NCBI GenBank assembly: GCA_002376235.1
Contig: DFNX01000004.1
Location: forward strand, 62,001 to 126,000
From: Neorhizobium sp. UBA3556
GTDB taxonomy: Bacteria > Pseudomonadota > Alphaproteobacteria > Rhizobiales > Rhizobiaceae
DNA: 64,000 bases
Direction of reading: 5' to 3'
The notes below the pieces were generated by a model. That model was not told the DNA's origin. It worked only from the letters and a program-made list of their open reading frames with translations, and did no database searches. Positions within the stretch are counted from its first letter, which is position 1; every line of letters begins with the position of its first letter. Shown in pieces: positions 42,109-51,349 of the stretch. The position numbers and the translations under genes are program-made.

Positions 42109-42311
42109 AACTTTATCGACTACTGACCGCCCCGGACGATGCCTCATTCTGCCACAAGGTGACGGCCGCCCTGAACAAGGGCTGGGAACTTTGCGGTTCG
42201 CCGACCTATGCTTTCAACGCTGCAACCGGGATCATGCAGTGCGGGCAGGCGGTGACGAAGACCGTAGAAGGCAAGGATTATCATCCGGATATAAAGCTCG
42301 GCGAACAATAA
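42105..42311 (+). CDS. DUF1737 small protein
   Basis: This 68-residue protein, starting MKLYRLLTAPDDASFCHKV and containing LNKGWELCGSPTYAFN, fits the DUF1737 family, short single-domain proteins of unknown function. It starts inside the stop of the CitE-like gene (ATGA), so the two are translationally coupled. That suggests a joint function, but nothing in the sequence names it. Confidence 0.8.
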   Translation: MKLYRLLTAPDDASFCHKVTAALNKGWELCGSPTYAFNAATGIMQCGQAVTKTVEGKDYHPDIKLGEQ

Positions 42312-42323
42312 GTTGCCTCTGGG

Positions 42324-42761
42324 TCAGCGCTGGGTAGCACTCTCAGCGCTGGCTTCGATCCGCTCCATATCCTCGTCGCTCAGGCCGAAATGGTGGCCGA
42401 TTTCATGGATCAGGACATGGGTGATGATGTCGCCCAAGGTTTCCTCGTTTTCAGCCCAGTAGTCGAGGATCGGGCGACGGTAGAGCCGGATTCGGTTCGG
42501 AAGCTCTCCCGTTTCCACGGTAAACCGTTCAGAAATTCCACGCCCTTCGAAAAGGCCAAGCAGGTCGAACGGCGTTTCCAGCGCCATGTCCTCAAAAACG
42601 TCATCGTCCGGGAAATCTTCAATCTCGATGGTGAGATTGGCAGTGAGGGCCCTGAATTCTTCCGGAAGATGACCATAGGCATCGATCGCAAGCGACTCGA
42701 ACGTGCTTATCGTTGGCGCATGGCGATCCTGCCAGTCGTCGGTTTGGTCAATGCGAGCCAT
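42324..42761 (-). CDS. Minigluzincin-type metallopeptidase family protein (PF06262)
   Basis: The 145-residue protein has the zincin motif H119-E120-xx-H123 in LIHEIGHHFGLSDEDM, with Asp129 as likely third ligand, typical of small acidic minigluzincins. An active peptidase is plausible, but substrates are unknown. I chose the ATG at 42761 because GGGAGAA precedes it at a normal distance; the frame extends eight codons further upstream. It is convergent with the DUF1737 gene and divergent from the SOS cassette, whose LexA site lies in the shared 171-base gap. Confidence 0.85.
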   Translation of the reverse strand: MARIDQTDDWQDRHAPTISTFESLAIDAYGHLPEEFRALTANLTIEIEDFPDDDVFEDMALETPFDLLGLFEGRGISERFTVETGELPNRIRLYRRPILDYWAENEETLGDIITHVLIHEIGHHFGLSDEDMERIEASAESATQR

Positions 42762-42895
42762 TGGTTCTCCCTTTGTGAGAGACATATAAGGCCGATGATC
42801 CTTTTTTTCGAGATAAGAATCATCGCTATAGCAAATGAGGAAAAGATTCCTGTCCGGTGATGATTGACTCTCCTGCCAGGCTCTGGAATCTATAA

Positions 42896-42910
42896 GAACA
42901 TAAAGTGAAC
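42896..42910. promoter_or_regulatory. SOS (LexA) box upstream of imuA
   Basis: GAAC-N7-GAAC (42896-42899 and 42907-42910) is the direct-repeat LexA operator of alphaproteobacteria, which differs from the E. coli palindrome. It lies 22 bases before the imuA start and is well placed to overlap the promoter. imuA-imuB-dnaE2 is the classical LexA-controlled cassette in this class. Confidence 0.88.
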
Positions 42911-42932
42911 ATTAAGATGGAGAGCTGACGCC

Positions 42933-43850
42933 ATGGCCCATGCAGCCGCGGCGCAGGAAAAGCTATTTGTCCTGCGCGAACAGATCGCCAGATTGGAAGG
43001 CAAGGGCCTGCCGGCAATGGCGGCGGCGAAGATGGAGAATTTTGCCGCCCGATCGGGTGGTGAAGAGAGATTGTCCTTCGACATCCCGGCTTTCGATGAC
43101 GCATTGAGCGGAGGGCTGCCGCTTGATTGCATTACCGAAATCCGTTCCGGATCATTTTCCGATGCCGGCGCGGCAACCGGGTTTTCCCTTTCGCTTGTCG
43201 GGCTGATGAAGGCGCGCAAAGCCGCTACAGGTCCGATGTTGTGGATTGCCGACGGGTTTTCTGCTGGCGAAATGGGCATTCCTTATGCCGGAGGCATCAG
43301 GCAGTTCGGCATCGATTCCCGGACGATATTTCATGCATCGCCTCGCAGGCTGGAGGATGCCCTGTGGCTTGCTGAGGGGGCGCTTGAAAGCAAGGCGTTT
43401 ACCGCGACGATCTTTGAGGTGCATGGAAATCCTAAATCCTTTGGCTTGGCTGAAAGCCGAAGGCTCAGTCTTCGGGCAAAGGCGGCAGGGCGGCCGCTTT
43501 TCCTGCTGCGGCATGCAGGAGAGGAGGAGGCCAGCAGTGCTTCCTTCCGTCTACTTGTCGAGCCGGCTCCGGCTTCAGAGCGATGCCTTCCGGATGGCAG
43601 CATGCTTGGCGGCAGTATCGGGCATCCGGTTTTCAACATCACCCTGGAGAAGAGCCGAAATCCGGCCCCTCTCAGCTTCTGTCTGGAGTGGAACCTTCAT
43701 GACCGCCAATTTTACCTCGCCCGAAATACAGACAAATCTGCTTTCAACAAGTGGTCAGCGCATCATGGCTCTCCACTTTCCGTATCTGCCGACCGACAGG
43801 ATCGCCCGAAAGCTCTGGGGGATGTCGTGGCGTTCGAAAGGGCGTCCTGA
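42933..43850 (+). CDS. imuA: ImuA, SOS-induced RecA-like accessory mutagenesis factor
   Basis: ImuA is the first protein of the ImuA-ImuB-DnaE2 translesion system, and interacts with ImuB and DnaE2. The 305-residue protein has the ImuA pattern: LSFDIPAFDDALSGGLPLDCITEI near residue 50, and RKAATGPMLWIADGF. No complete Walker A is present, as in other ImuA proteins. SALALEWNLHDRQF-type text near the end (here LEWNLHDRQFYL) leads to the usual C-terminus (DVVAFERAS). A GGAGAG ribosome site and the SOS box precede it. It overlaps imuB by 86 bases. Confidence 0.88.
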   Translation: MAHAAAAQEKLFVLREQIARLEGKGLPAMAAAKMENFAARSGGEERLSFDIPAFDDALSGGLPLDCITEIRSGSFSDAGAATGFSLSLVGLMKARKAATGPMLWIADGFSAGEMGIPYAGGIRQFGIDSRTIFHASPRRLEDALWLAEGALESKAFTATIFEVHGNPKSFGLAESRRLSLRAKAAGRPLFLLRHAGEEEASSASFRLLVEPAPASERCLPDGSMLGGSIGHPVFNITLEKSRNPAPLSFCLEWNLHDRQFYLARNTDKSAFNKWSAHHGSPLSVSADRQDRPKALGDVVAFERAS

Positions 43851-45310
43851 CCATCCTCCGATCATCTGTGCCGGCAGGCGCGATAACGCGTTGCGCCTGA
43901 TCGCAATCGATGAAGTGGCGCAGACACGCAGCCTGAAGCGAGGGCAGGGGCTTGCCGAAGCGCGGGCCATGTATCCCGACATCGATGTCTTCGACGAGGA
44001 TGAAAGAGCCGATTTTTCCCTTCTGGAGGCGATTGCCGACTGGTGCGATCGTTACACGCCGCTTGTTGCCCTGGACGGAAAGGATGGGCTTTTCCTCGAC
44101 ATTACCGGATGCACCCATCTTTTCGGAGGTGAGGATGCGATGCTTCGTGATGTTCTTGCCCGGCTTTTTCAGATGGGTTTCGACGTGCGCGGATCGATTT
44201 CGAGCACGCCGGGCCTGTCCAGCGCGATCAGCCGGTTTGGCCGTGGCGGGGTGATAGCAAGAGAAAATATGGCAGCAGTGCTAGGTGCCTTGCCTGTGCA
44301 CGCGCTTCGTCTCGATGAAAAAACGGTTGCTTCGCTTTTGAAGCTTGGCCTGAAACGCATTGCAAATCTGATGTCCATGCCAAGGGCTCCGCTTGCCCGC
44401 CGGTTTGGTACGCAGTTGCTGATGCGGCTCGATCAGGCGCTTGGAACGAACGAGGAAGCTATATCGCCACGGCGCCCGGTGGCGCCGCTTTCCGCCGAGC
44501 GCCGGTTGGGTGAGCCGATCCAGACGGAGGAGGATATTCTCGGGATGACAGCCGAGATTGCATCCTCTCTCAAACTGAGCCTGGAAACTCGCGGTGCCGG
44601 CGGTAAAGTGTTCGAACTTGTTCTCTTCCGTGTCGACGGGCGGGTGTTTCGGATTTCGGCAGGTGCTTCGTGTCCATTGAGAGATCCGAAGCGGATTTCA
44701 GGTCTGTTTTCAGAGCGCCTCAATGCCATTCATGACGATCTGGATGCGGGCTTCGGCTTCGAACTGTTGCGTCTCAACGTATTGCAGCATGATGTTTTCG
44801 ATGCGCTTCAGACTGATTTTTCAGGAGAGGAGGGGCGGAACACATCGCTTGCGGATTTCATCGACAGGGTTTCTGCGCCGGTTCGGCGCAGGTTGTCTCC
44901 AGGTCTATCAGCATCGGCAAAGCCATATTCCGGAACGTGCCGAAATCTTCCTTCCAGCGATTGCGGCACAGAATAGGCAGCCTGAGTGCAGCGAAGTTCT
45001 GCAATTCCTGCCACATGCCGATCGCCCCTTGCGGCTTTTGCGCAGCCCGGAGCCTGTTGAGGCTTTTGCAGCGCTCGTTCCCGATGGGCCGCCGCAGAAA
45101 TTCCGCTGGCGACATGTCATGCACATTGTCACCCGAGCCGAGGGGCCGGAGCGGATCGCACCGGAATGGTGGCTTGACAAAGAGAACGCGAAGGAACGTG
45201 ATTATTTTCGTCTCGAAAGCGAGTTTGGGCGGCTTTTTTGGGTTTTTCGGCTTGGTCGTTACGGGGATGACCCGCCTCCGACATGGCGCATCCATGGGGT
45301 CTTCGCATGA
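43765..45310 (+). pseudogene. imuB: imuB, Y-family-like mutagenesis protein, interrupted by a one-base frameshift
   Basis: ImuB is an inactive Y-family polymerase relative that ties ImuA and DnaE2 to the beta clamp. The frame from ATG 43765 (MALHFPYLPTDRIARKLWG) gives normal ImuB sequence up to LADFIDRVSA, then runs into a foreign tail and stops at 44976 (403 residues). The next frame resumes exactly there as RFGAGCLQVYQHRQSH and continues through GPERIAPEWWL to a stop at 45310. Removing one C near 44876-44880 (GCGCCGG) restores an uninterrupted 514-residue ImuB. It may be a true mutation, a sequencing error or slippage. The shifted frame's end overlaps dnaE2. Confidence 0.85.
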
Positions 45311-48300
45311 TGGAGGAGGCCAGATTTTTCGAGATAGGCACCAAGACGAATTTCTCCTTTCTCGAAGGTGCGGCAAGGCCTGAAGAGATGGTCTTGTCCG
45401 CCAGCGTTCTTGGTCTTTCCGGGTTAGGAATTGCCGATCGTAATTCCGTTGCCGGAGTGGTGCGAGCCTATAACCAGTTCAAGGAGATGGCCGCGGTTTT
45501 CGAGCGGCGGAAGGAAAAGGGCGGGGAGGCTGGTGAGGAAGAAGCGATCGAGCCTTGCCGGTTTCAACCCGGCGCCAGACTGGTTTTTGCTGACGGTACG
45601 CCGCATGTTCTTGCATACCCCAAGAACCGCAAGGGCTGGGCCAATCTTTGCCGACTGCTCAGTACCGGAAATCTGAGAACTGAGAAGGGGGGCTGCATTC
45701 TGGAAGAGTGGGATCTTCTGGAATGGTGTGACGAGATGATGCTTGCGGTCGTGCCGGATTTTTCCCGCGCGGAAGACAAGGCGTATCTAGCGGATCTCGA
45801 TACGCAACTTGATCTGTATCGGCAGAGGTTTCGCAAAAACATCTATCTTGCCCTGTCGCCAACCTATGATGGCCGAGATCCGTTTGTTTTTGAGGTTTTC
45901 GCACAGATCGCGCGGCGAAACCGTGTGTCTCTTATCGCGACCAATCTTCCGATATTCAGCCTGCCTTGCCGGCGATCACTGGCGGATGTCGTGACCGCCA
46001 TTCGCCATCACGTGACGATTCAGGAGGCGGGATTTCGGCTTGCACCACACGGAGACAGGCACCTCAAGTCGGCTCACGAGATGGCTCGGCTTTTTCATGC
46101 CTATCCGGAGGCCGTGACGAACACATCTATATTTTTCGGAAATCTGAGCTTTTCACTCAAGGAACTGGAGCACAATTATCCGGACGAAAGCGTGCCGGGA
46201 GAAACCGTTTCGGAAACGCTCGAGCGGCTGACATGGGAGGGTGCAACGCGCCGTTACGGGCAGAAGATACCAGAAAAGGTTTCCGGGCAAATCCGGTACG
46301 AGCTCGATCTCATCAAGGAGATGCAATATGAGCCCTATTTCCTGACTGTCCGCCATATCGTGTGGTATGCGCGTTATGCGCTGAAAATCTTGTGCCAGGG
46401 GCGGGGATCTGCTGCCAATTCGACCGTCTGTTACTGTCTGGAGATCACGGAAGTTGACCCGACTTTCACCCCCCTGCTGTTCGAGCGCTTCATTTCAACA
46501 GAGCGGAACGAGCCGCCGGATATCGATGTCGACTTCGAGCACGGCCGGCGCGAAGAGGTCATCCAGTATATTTACAGCCATTACGGTTATCGCCATGCCG
46601 GGCTGACTGCAGCGGTGACAAGCTACCGGACCCGTATGGCCGGCCGTGAAGTCGCCAAGGCCTTCGGATTGTCGGAAGATGTTCAGGCCGCACTTTCGAG
46701 TACCGTCTGGGGCTGGTCGGAGGACGGGCTATCGGAGCGGGACGCCAAGGTCGCCGGTCTCGATGTCACTGATCCTCTGACGAAGAAGGTCATAACGCAT
46801 GCACGGGAACTGATGGGTTTCCCGCGACATCTGACCCAGCATGTCGGTGGTTTTCTGATTACCCGTGACAGGCTCGACGAGGTGGTGCCGATCATGAAAA
46901 CGGCGATGCCGGGCCGCTACATGATCGAATGGGACAAGGACGATCTCGATACGCTTAACCTCTTGAAGATCGATGTTCTTGCGCTTGGCATGCTGACCTG
47001 CCTGAAAAAGGCATTTGCATTTCTGCGAGACCGTTATGATGTGCGTGAAACCTTGGACGGGCTTCAGAAGAAGCAGGATCCGAACGTCTATGACATGATC
47101 TGCCGGGCCGATACGATCGGTGTCTTTCAGATCGAAAGCCGGGCGCAGATGAGTATGTTGCCCCGGCTCAGGCCCGAAAGATTTTATGATCTGGTCGTCG
47201 AGGTGGCGATCGTTCGACCCGGTCCCATCCAGGGAAACATGGTTCACCCTTATCTCAAGCGCCGGGAGGATCAGCGCCTTGGAAAGCCTATGGATTATCC
47301 TAGCCCGGATCTCGAGCTTGTTCTGGAAAGAACGCTGGGTGTCCCGTTATTTCAGGAACAGGCAATGCAGATCGCCATCACCGCTGCTGGTTTCTCAGCC
47401 GCAAAAGCAGATAAGCTGCGTCGTTCCATGGCAACATTCAAGCGATCCGGTCGTGTTAAGGAATTCGAACTCGATTTCATCAAAGGAATGCGTGAGCGTA
47501 ATTATTCCGCAGAATTTGCAAAACAGTGTTTTAGTCAGATCGAGGGATTTGCCGAATACGGATTTCCTGAAAGCCATGCGGCATCCTTCGCTCTCCTCGT
47601 CTATGCATCCTCATGGATCAAGACCTATTATCCGGATGTCTTCTGCGCGGCCCTGTTGAACTCGCAGCCCATGGGCTTTTATGCGCCGGCGCAGCTTATC
47701 CGGGATGCACGCGAACATGGCGTGAGCGTGCTGCCGGTGGATATCAATTTGTCGGAATGGGACTGTACCCTGGAGGCCTTACCATTCGATCCGGGCATGA
47801 TCGACCGTCGTCATGAGAGCATGCGAGATGTCATCAAAACCCGGTATGGAATCAGGCTCGGGTTTCGTCAGGTGAAAGGCCTGAACGGAAAAGACATGAA
47901 AGAAAAGCTCGCCGCCAATCGCGATGAGGGCTACCAAAGCGTTCACGACCTCTGGCTTCGGTCCGGACTGGACAAGGCCAGTCTCGAACGGCTTGCCGAT
48001 GCCGATGGTTTCGGTTCGATCGGTTTGAGCCGCAGGCAGGCATTATGGGCGGTGAGGGGGCTGGATGTGAAAACCGCCCTGAACAGTGCTCCCTTGTTTG
48101 AGACGGCTGAACATGTGGATCTTCGATCGGAGCCTCAGGCTCACTTGCCCCTGATGTTGCCAGGAGAAGAGGTGATTGAGGATTACCGTCATCTGCAGCT
48201 TTCGCTTAAGGCTCATCCGGTCTCCTTCCTGCGCGAGGAATTCCGGTCGATGGGCATGACGCGAAGCGTTGATCTTCTCAACATCATGAATGGCCACAGG

Positions 48301-48729
48301 GTGACGATCGGTGGCATTGTGCTCGTGAGGCAGCGCCCCGGGTCTGCGAAGGGCGTGATCTTCATCACGCTTGAGGATGAAACGGGCGTTGCCAATGCGA
48401 TCGTCTGGCCGAAGATTTTCGAAAAGTATCGTTCCGTTGTCATGGGCGCTCGATTGGTGAAGATCCGGGGAAGACTGCAAAGCCAGAGCGGGGTCATTCA
48501 TACGGTTGTCGAGCATATCGAGGATCTGACGCCGATGCTGGGCCTGTTGCAGAAGGAAGCCAGACGTTTCGGCGATCCACGATCCGACGAAACAATCAAA
48601 TCCAGCGGCGGGTCATGGAGGCCGAAGGCGCATTCGATTGCTTTGCCCCTTAGGAAGATTTCCGATCCCATAGAGCCAGAGGGGCGCGATCCGGTACAGG
48701 TCATGCCTAAGGGGCGGAATTTCCATTAA
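45307..48729 (+). CDS. dnaE2: Error-prone DNA polymerase DnaE2 (ImuC)
   Basis: DnaE2 is the C-family polymerase of SOS-induced translesion synthesis. The 1140-residue protein from ATG 45307 starts with the PHP domain (FFEIGTKTNFSFLEGAARPEE, LGIADRNSVAGVVRAY). The polymerase active site PDIDVDFEHGRREEVI lies near residue 405, CQGRGSAANSTVCYC just before it, and an OB fold near the C-terminus (HRVTIGGIVLVRQRPGSAKG). It begins inside the imuB stop (ATGA), so an imuB frameshift could disturb coupling. An ATG one codon later is an equal start. Confidence 0.95.
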   Translation: MMEEARFFEIGTKTNFSFLEGAARPEEMVLSASVLGLSGLGIADRNSVAGVVRAYNQFKEMAAVFERRKEKGGEAGEEEAIEPCRFQPGARLVFADGTPHVLAYPKNRKGWANLCRLLSTGNLRTEKGGCILEEWDLLEWCDEMMLAVVPDFSRAEDKAYLADLDTQLDLYRQRFRKNIYLALSPTYDGRDPFVFEVFAQIARRNRVSLIATNLPIFSLPCRRSLADVVTAIRHHVTIQEAGFRLAPHGDRHLKSAHEMARLFHAYPEAVTNTSIFFGNLSFSLKELEHNYPDESVPGETVSETLERLTWEGATRRYGQKIPEKVSGQIRYELDLIKEMQYEPYFLTVRHIVWYARYALKILCQGRGSAANSTVCYCLEITEVDPTFTPLLFERFISTERNEPPDIDVDFEHGRREEVIQYIYSHYGYRHAGLTAAVTSYRTRMAGREVAKAFGLSEDVQAALSSTVWGWSEDGLSERDAKVAGLDVTDPLTKKVITHARELMGFPRHLTQHVGGFLITRDRLDEVVPIMKTAMPGRYMIEWDKDDLDTLNLLKIDVLALGMLTCLKKAFAFLRDRYDVRETLDGLQKKQDPNVYDMICRADTIGVFQIESRAQMSMLPRLRPERFYDLVVEVAIVRPGPIQGNMVHPYLKRREDQRLGKPMDYPSPDLELVLERTLGVPLFQEQAMQIAITAAGFSAAKADKLRRSMATFKRSGRVKEFELDFIKGMRERNYSAEFAKQCFSQIEGFAEYGFPESHAASFALLVYASSWIKTYYPDVFCAALLNSQPMGFYAPAQLIRDAREHGVSVLPVDINLSEWDCTLEALPFDPGMIDRRHESMRDVIKTRYGIRLGFRQVKGLNGKDMKEKLAANRDEGYQSVHDLWLRSGLDKASLERLADADGFGSIGLSRRQALWAVRGLDVKTALNSAPLFETAEHVDLRSEPQAHLPLMLPGEEVIEDYRHLQLSLKAHPVSFLREEFRSMGMTRSVDLLNIMNGHRVTIGGIVLVRQRPGSAKGVIFITLEDETGVANAIVWPKIFEKYRSVVMGARLVKIRGRLQSQSGVIHTVVEHIEDLTPMLGLLQKEARRFGDPRSDETIKSSGGSWRPKAHSIALPLRKISDPIEPEGRDPVQVMPKGRNFH

Positions 48730-48897
48730 ATTCTCTCGTCGCTGTACTCCACTATATAACAGATCTTTTGGCATGATGGGCCAGTCCATATTCCATTTCG
48801 AAGAAATGCCGAGGCAGTCTAACTGGACTGTGTTTGATTGGATTAATATGTGTCGATGTGCTAATTTATATCTGCGTTTTGTGCATGGGAGGCTTCG

Positions 48898-49959
48898 ATG
48901 CGTGAACCAGATATGCAGAAACTCGACACATTGGTCGGCCGCCTTGTCGGCGACGTAGGGGCGGCCGTCTCGGGAGCGCTGGTCGTGCTCGGCGACCAAG
49001 TGGGTATTTTCAGGGCAATGGCGGATGGCGAACCGGTGAAGGTTGCTGAACTGGCGGCACGCACAGGGGTAAAAGAGCGCTACCTGCGCGAATGGCTAAG
49101 CGCCCAGGCCGCTGCGGACTATATCTGCTACGACGAGCGAACGGATCGCTTCAGCCTGTCGCCGGAGCAGGCCATGGTTTTCGCCGAAGAGAACAGCCCG
49201 GCTTTTTTCGTCGGGGCGTTCGAAGTCGTTCAATCGATGTGGATGGACGAGTCAAAGATTGCTGATGCGTTTCGAACGGGCAAGGGTGTCGGTTGGCATG
49301 AGCACAGCAATTGCCTTTTCCGAGGGACCGAACGGTTCTTTCGTCCCGGCTATAACAGTCACCTCATTGCTGACTGGATTCCCGCTCTTGATGGTGTAGA
49401 GGTGAAGCTCAAGGCTGGGGCCCGCGTTGCAGACATCGGATGCGGCCACGGCGCCTCCACAATACTGATGGCGCAGGCATATCCAGCTTCGCGGTTCATC
49501 GGGTTCGACTACCATGGACCATCAATCGAAAGGGCAAGAGCGACCGCCGAGAGTGCAGGAGTGGCGGATCGGGTAACCTTCGAGCAGTCGCCCGCGACAG
49601 GATTTCCGGGCCGTGGCTATGACCTCATCGCCATGTTCGACTGTCTTCACGATATGGGGGATCCTGTCGGTGCCGGGCGGCATGTCAGGGAAACGCTTGC
49701 ACCGGGCGGAACATGGATGATCGTTGAACCCTTCGCGCATGATCACCTCAAGGACAATCTCAACCCGGTGGGTCGTGTCTATTATGGCGTTTCAACGATG
49801 ATCTGCACGCCTGCATCGCTTTCGCAGGAAGTCGGACTCGGGCTTGGCGCACAGGCCGGTGAGTTAAGGCTTCGCAAGGTTGCGCTTGATGCAGGATTTA
49901 CGCATTTCCACCGAGCAACGGAAACGCCCTTTAATATGGTATTCGAGGTAAGGGCCTAA
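48898..49959 (+). CDS. SAM-dependent class I methyltransferase with N-terminal winged helix
   Basis: The 353-residue protein has an N-terminal winged-helix/dimerisation region (VKVAELAARTGVKERYLREWL) and a Rossmann SAM domain with VADIGCGHGAS (residues 177-187), FDCLHDMGDPVG and ETLAPGGTWMIVEP. This layout resembles the Rv2258c-type small-molecule methyltransferases. The substrate is unknown. GGGAGG at 48887-48892 sets the ATG at 48898. The 168-base region before it is AT-rich and holds no gene. It stands alone between the mutagenesis cassette and a tRNA gene. Confidence 0.8.
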   Translation: MREPDMQKLDTLVGRLVGDVGAAVSGALVVLGDQVGIFRAMADGEPVKVAELAARTGVKERYLREWLSAQAAADYICYDERTDRFSLSPEQAMVFAEENSPAFFVGAFEVVQSMWMDESKIADAFRTGKGVGWHEHSNCLFRGTERFFRPGYNSHLIADWIPALDGVEVKLKAGARVADIGCGHGASTILMAQAYPASRFIGFDYHGPSIERARATAESAGVADRVTFEQSPATGFPGRGYDLIAMFDCLHDMGDPVGAGRHVRETLAPGGTWMIVEPFAHDHLKDNLNPVGRVYYGVSTMICTPASLSQEVGLGLGAQAGELRLRKVALDAGFTHFHRATETPFNMVFEVRA

Positions 49960-50198
49960 GTACTATTCGTAGTTGATCCCACGGTATCGTGGCCACCCTT
50001 TGAAGGTGTGTGCAACCGCTGTGCTTAGATTAGGGATGTACCGGTTCTCGCTATTCGCTCAGAAGGACGATGCGGGAAATCGTTCATTTATGTGCCAAAC
50101 CACATTCCAGAACGTCTCATGTTTATCTTCGGCTAGCGGCCGAACCGATGAAGACGAAAACCTCGCAAGGCATAAATTTTGCGGTCTAACGGTGAATA

Positions 50199-50288
50199 TG
50201 GCGGAGAGGGTGGGATTCGAACCCACGATACGGTTGCCCGTATGCCGCATTTCGAGTGCGGTGCTTTCGACCACTCAGCCACCTCTCC
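50199..50288 (-). tRNA. tRNA-Ser (anticodon CGA)
   Basis: On the minus strand, 90 bases fold as a class II tRNA: acceptor GGAGAGG with CCTCTCC, D arm GCTGAGTGG, anticodon arm CCGCA-CTCGAAA-TGCGG with anticodon CGA (reads UCG), a long variable arm (TACGGGCAACCGTA) and T arm GGGTTCGAATCCC. The discriminator is G and CCA is encoded in the DNA (50201-50199). The long variable arm is diagnostic of Ser. The gap on its 3' side to the methyltransferase gene (49960-50198) shows no gene. Confidence 0.97.
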
Positions 50289-50384
50289 GCTTTGCTGGTC
50301 GGCGCAATGTTGCGCGGGCTGTCTCATAGCGGCGAAAAATCGGGCTGGCAAGGGGCGAAATGCAAGTCTTCATATCCTTTTACC

Positions 50385-50413
50385 TTGACAGTTTTTTGTC
50401 GCTCGCGTAAGCC
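50385..50413 (+). promoter_or_regulatory. Possible promoter for rplU-rpmA in the 319-base tRNA-rplU interval
   Basis: TTGACA (50385-50390) is a perfect -35 element; 17 bases later TAAGCC (50408-50413) is a poor -10. If used, the leader would be nearly 200 bases long, room for L21-type autoregulation. The remainder of 50289-50607 shows no gene or clear hairpin besides the ribosome site before rplU. Confidence 0.35.
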
Positions 50414-50607
50414 CGCCTGCGTTCAGGTTGTGGATATTGCGTCCGCGCCTGGCGATCGCCAAGAGATCTTGATGGTTTCTATGCGATTTCACCGGCAGAT
50501 CAGTTTCGAAAAGATATCTCTTTCCTGGCCTCCTGCTAAAGACCGACTGATAAAAAGACGGCCCTTCCTTCGGGATGAGAGCCGGAACGAACATGAAAGG
50601 ATATAAA

Positions 50608-50919
50608 ATGTTCGCAGTCATCAAGACCGGCGGTAAGCAGTACCGCGTGGCCGCCAACGACGTGCTGACCATCGAAAAGCTGGAAGCCGAAGCTGGTGCT
50701 GTAGTCGAATTCAACGAAGTCCTGGTCGTCGGCGTTGGCGCCGATGCCAAGATCGGCGCACCGTTTGTTTCGGGCGCGACGGTCAAGGCCGAAGTTGTCG
50801 AGCATAACCGTGGCAAGAAGGTCATCTCCTTCAAGAAGCGCCGCCGTCAGAATTCCAAGCGAATTCGCGGTCATCGCCAGCATCACACGGTCGTCCGCAT
50901 CACCGACATTCTCGGCTAA
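50608..50919 (+). CDS. rplU: 50S ribosomal protein L21 (bL21)
   Basis: The 103-residue protein MFAVIKTGGKQYRVAANDVL is a standard bL21, which binds 23S rRNA in the large subunit; GKKVISFKKRRRQNSKRIRGHRQ is the basic C-terminal part in consecutive pieces. The ATG at 50608 follows GAAAGGAT; the open frame extends eleven codons upstream without support. rpmA follows after 30 bases. Confidence 0.97.
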   Translation: MFAVIKTGGKQYRVAANDVLTIEKLEAEAGAVVEFNEVLVVGVGADAKIGAPFVSGATVKAEVVEHNRGKKVISFKKRRRQNSKRIRGHRQHHTVVRITDILG

Positions 50920-50949
50920 TCAGGTTTTCGAAGGTAAAGGAGAACTCCC

Positions 50950-51219
50950 ATGGCACATAAAAAAGCTGGCGGTTCGTCGCGTAACGGTCGCGATTCCAAT
51001 TCCAAGCGTCTTGGCGTGAAGAAGTTCGGTGGCGAATCCGTCGTTGCCGGCAACATTCTCGTGCGTCAGCGCGGTACGCAGTGGCATCCGGGCGCCAACG
51101 TTGGCCTCGGCAAGGACCACACGATTTTTGCGCTCACCGAAGGCAACGTGAATTTCCGCACGAAGGCGAACGGCCGCGTATACGTGTCCGTAATGCCGAA
51201 AGCGGAAGCCGCAGAATAA
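50950..51219 (+). CDS. rpmA: 50S ribosomal protein L27 (bL27)
   Basis: The 89-residue protein starts MAHKKAGGSSRNGRDSNSKR, the hallmark bL27 N-terminus whose tail reaches the peptidyl transferase centre. No Firmicutes-type N-terminal processing extension is present. AAAGGAGAA gives a strong ribosome site. The rplU-rpmA pair is followed by a strong terminator. Confidence 0.97.
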   Translation: MAHKKAGGSSRNGRDSNSKRLGVKKFGGESVVAGNILVRQRGTQWHPGANVGLGKDHTIFALTEGNVNFRTKANGRVYVSVMPKAEAAE

Positions 51220-51284
51220 AGCCGGCAAGCGTTATGCAACCGGCGTCTCATCGACCCGGTTGAACGTTCAAGGTTCAGTCAAAG

Positions 51285-51327
51285 AAAAGGGAAGATGGGG
51301 CGCTACCCCATCTTCCCTTTTTCTTTT
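51285..51327 (+). terminator. Strong terminator after rpmA
   Basis: A perfect 16-base stem, AAAAGGGAAGATGGGG (51285-51300) with CCCCATCTTCCCTTTT (51306-51321), loop CGCTA, is followed by TCTTTTT. It isolates the ribosomal pair from the GNAT genes. Confidence 0.93.
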
Positions 51328-51349
51328 TACCCCCAGAGGAGACTGAACC

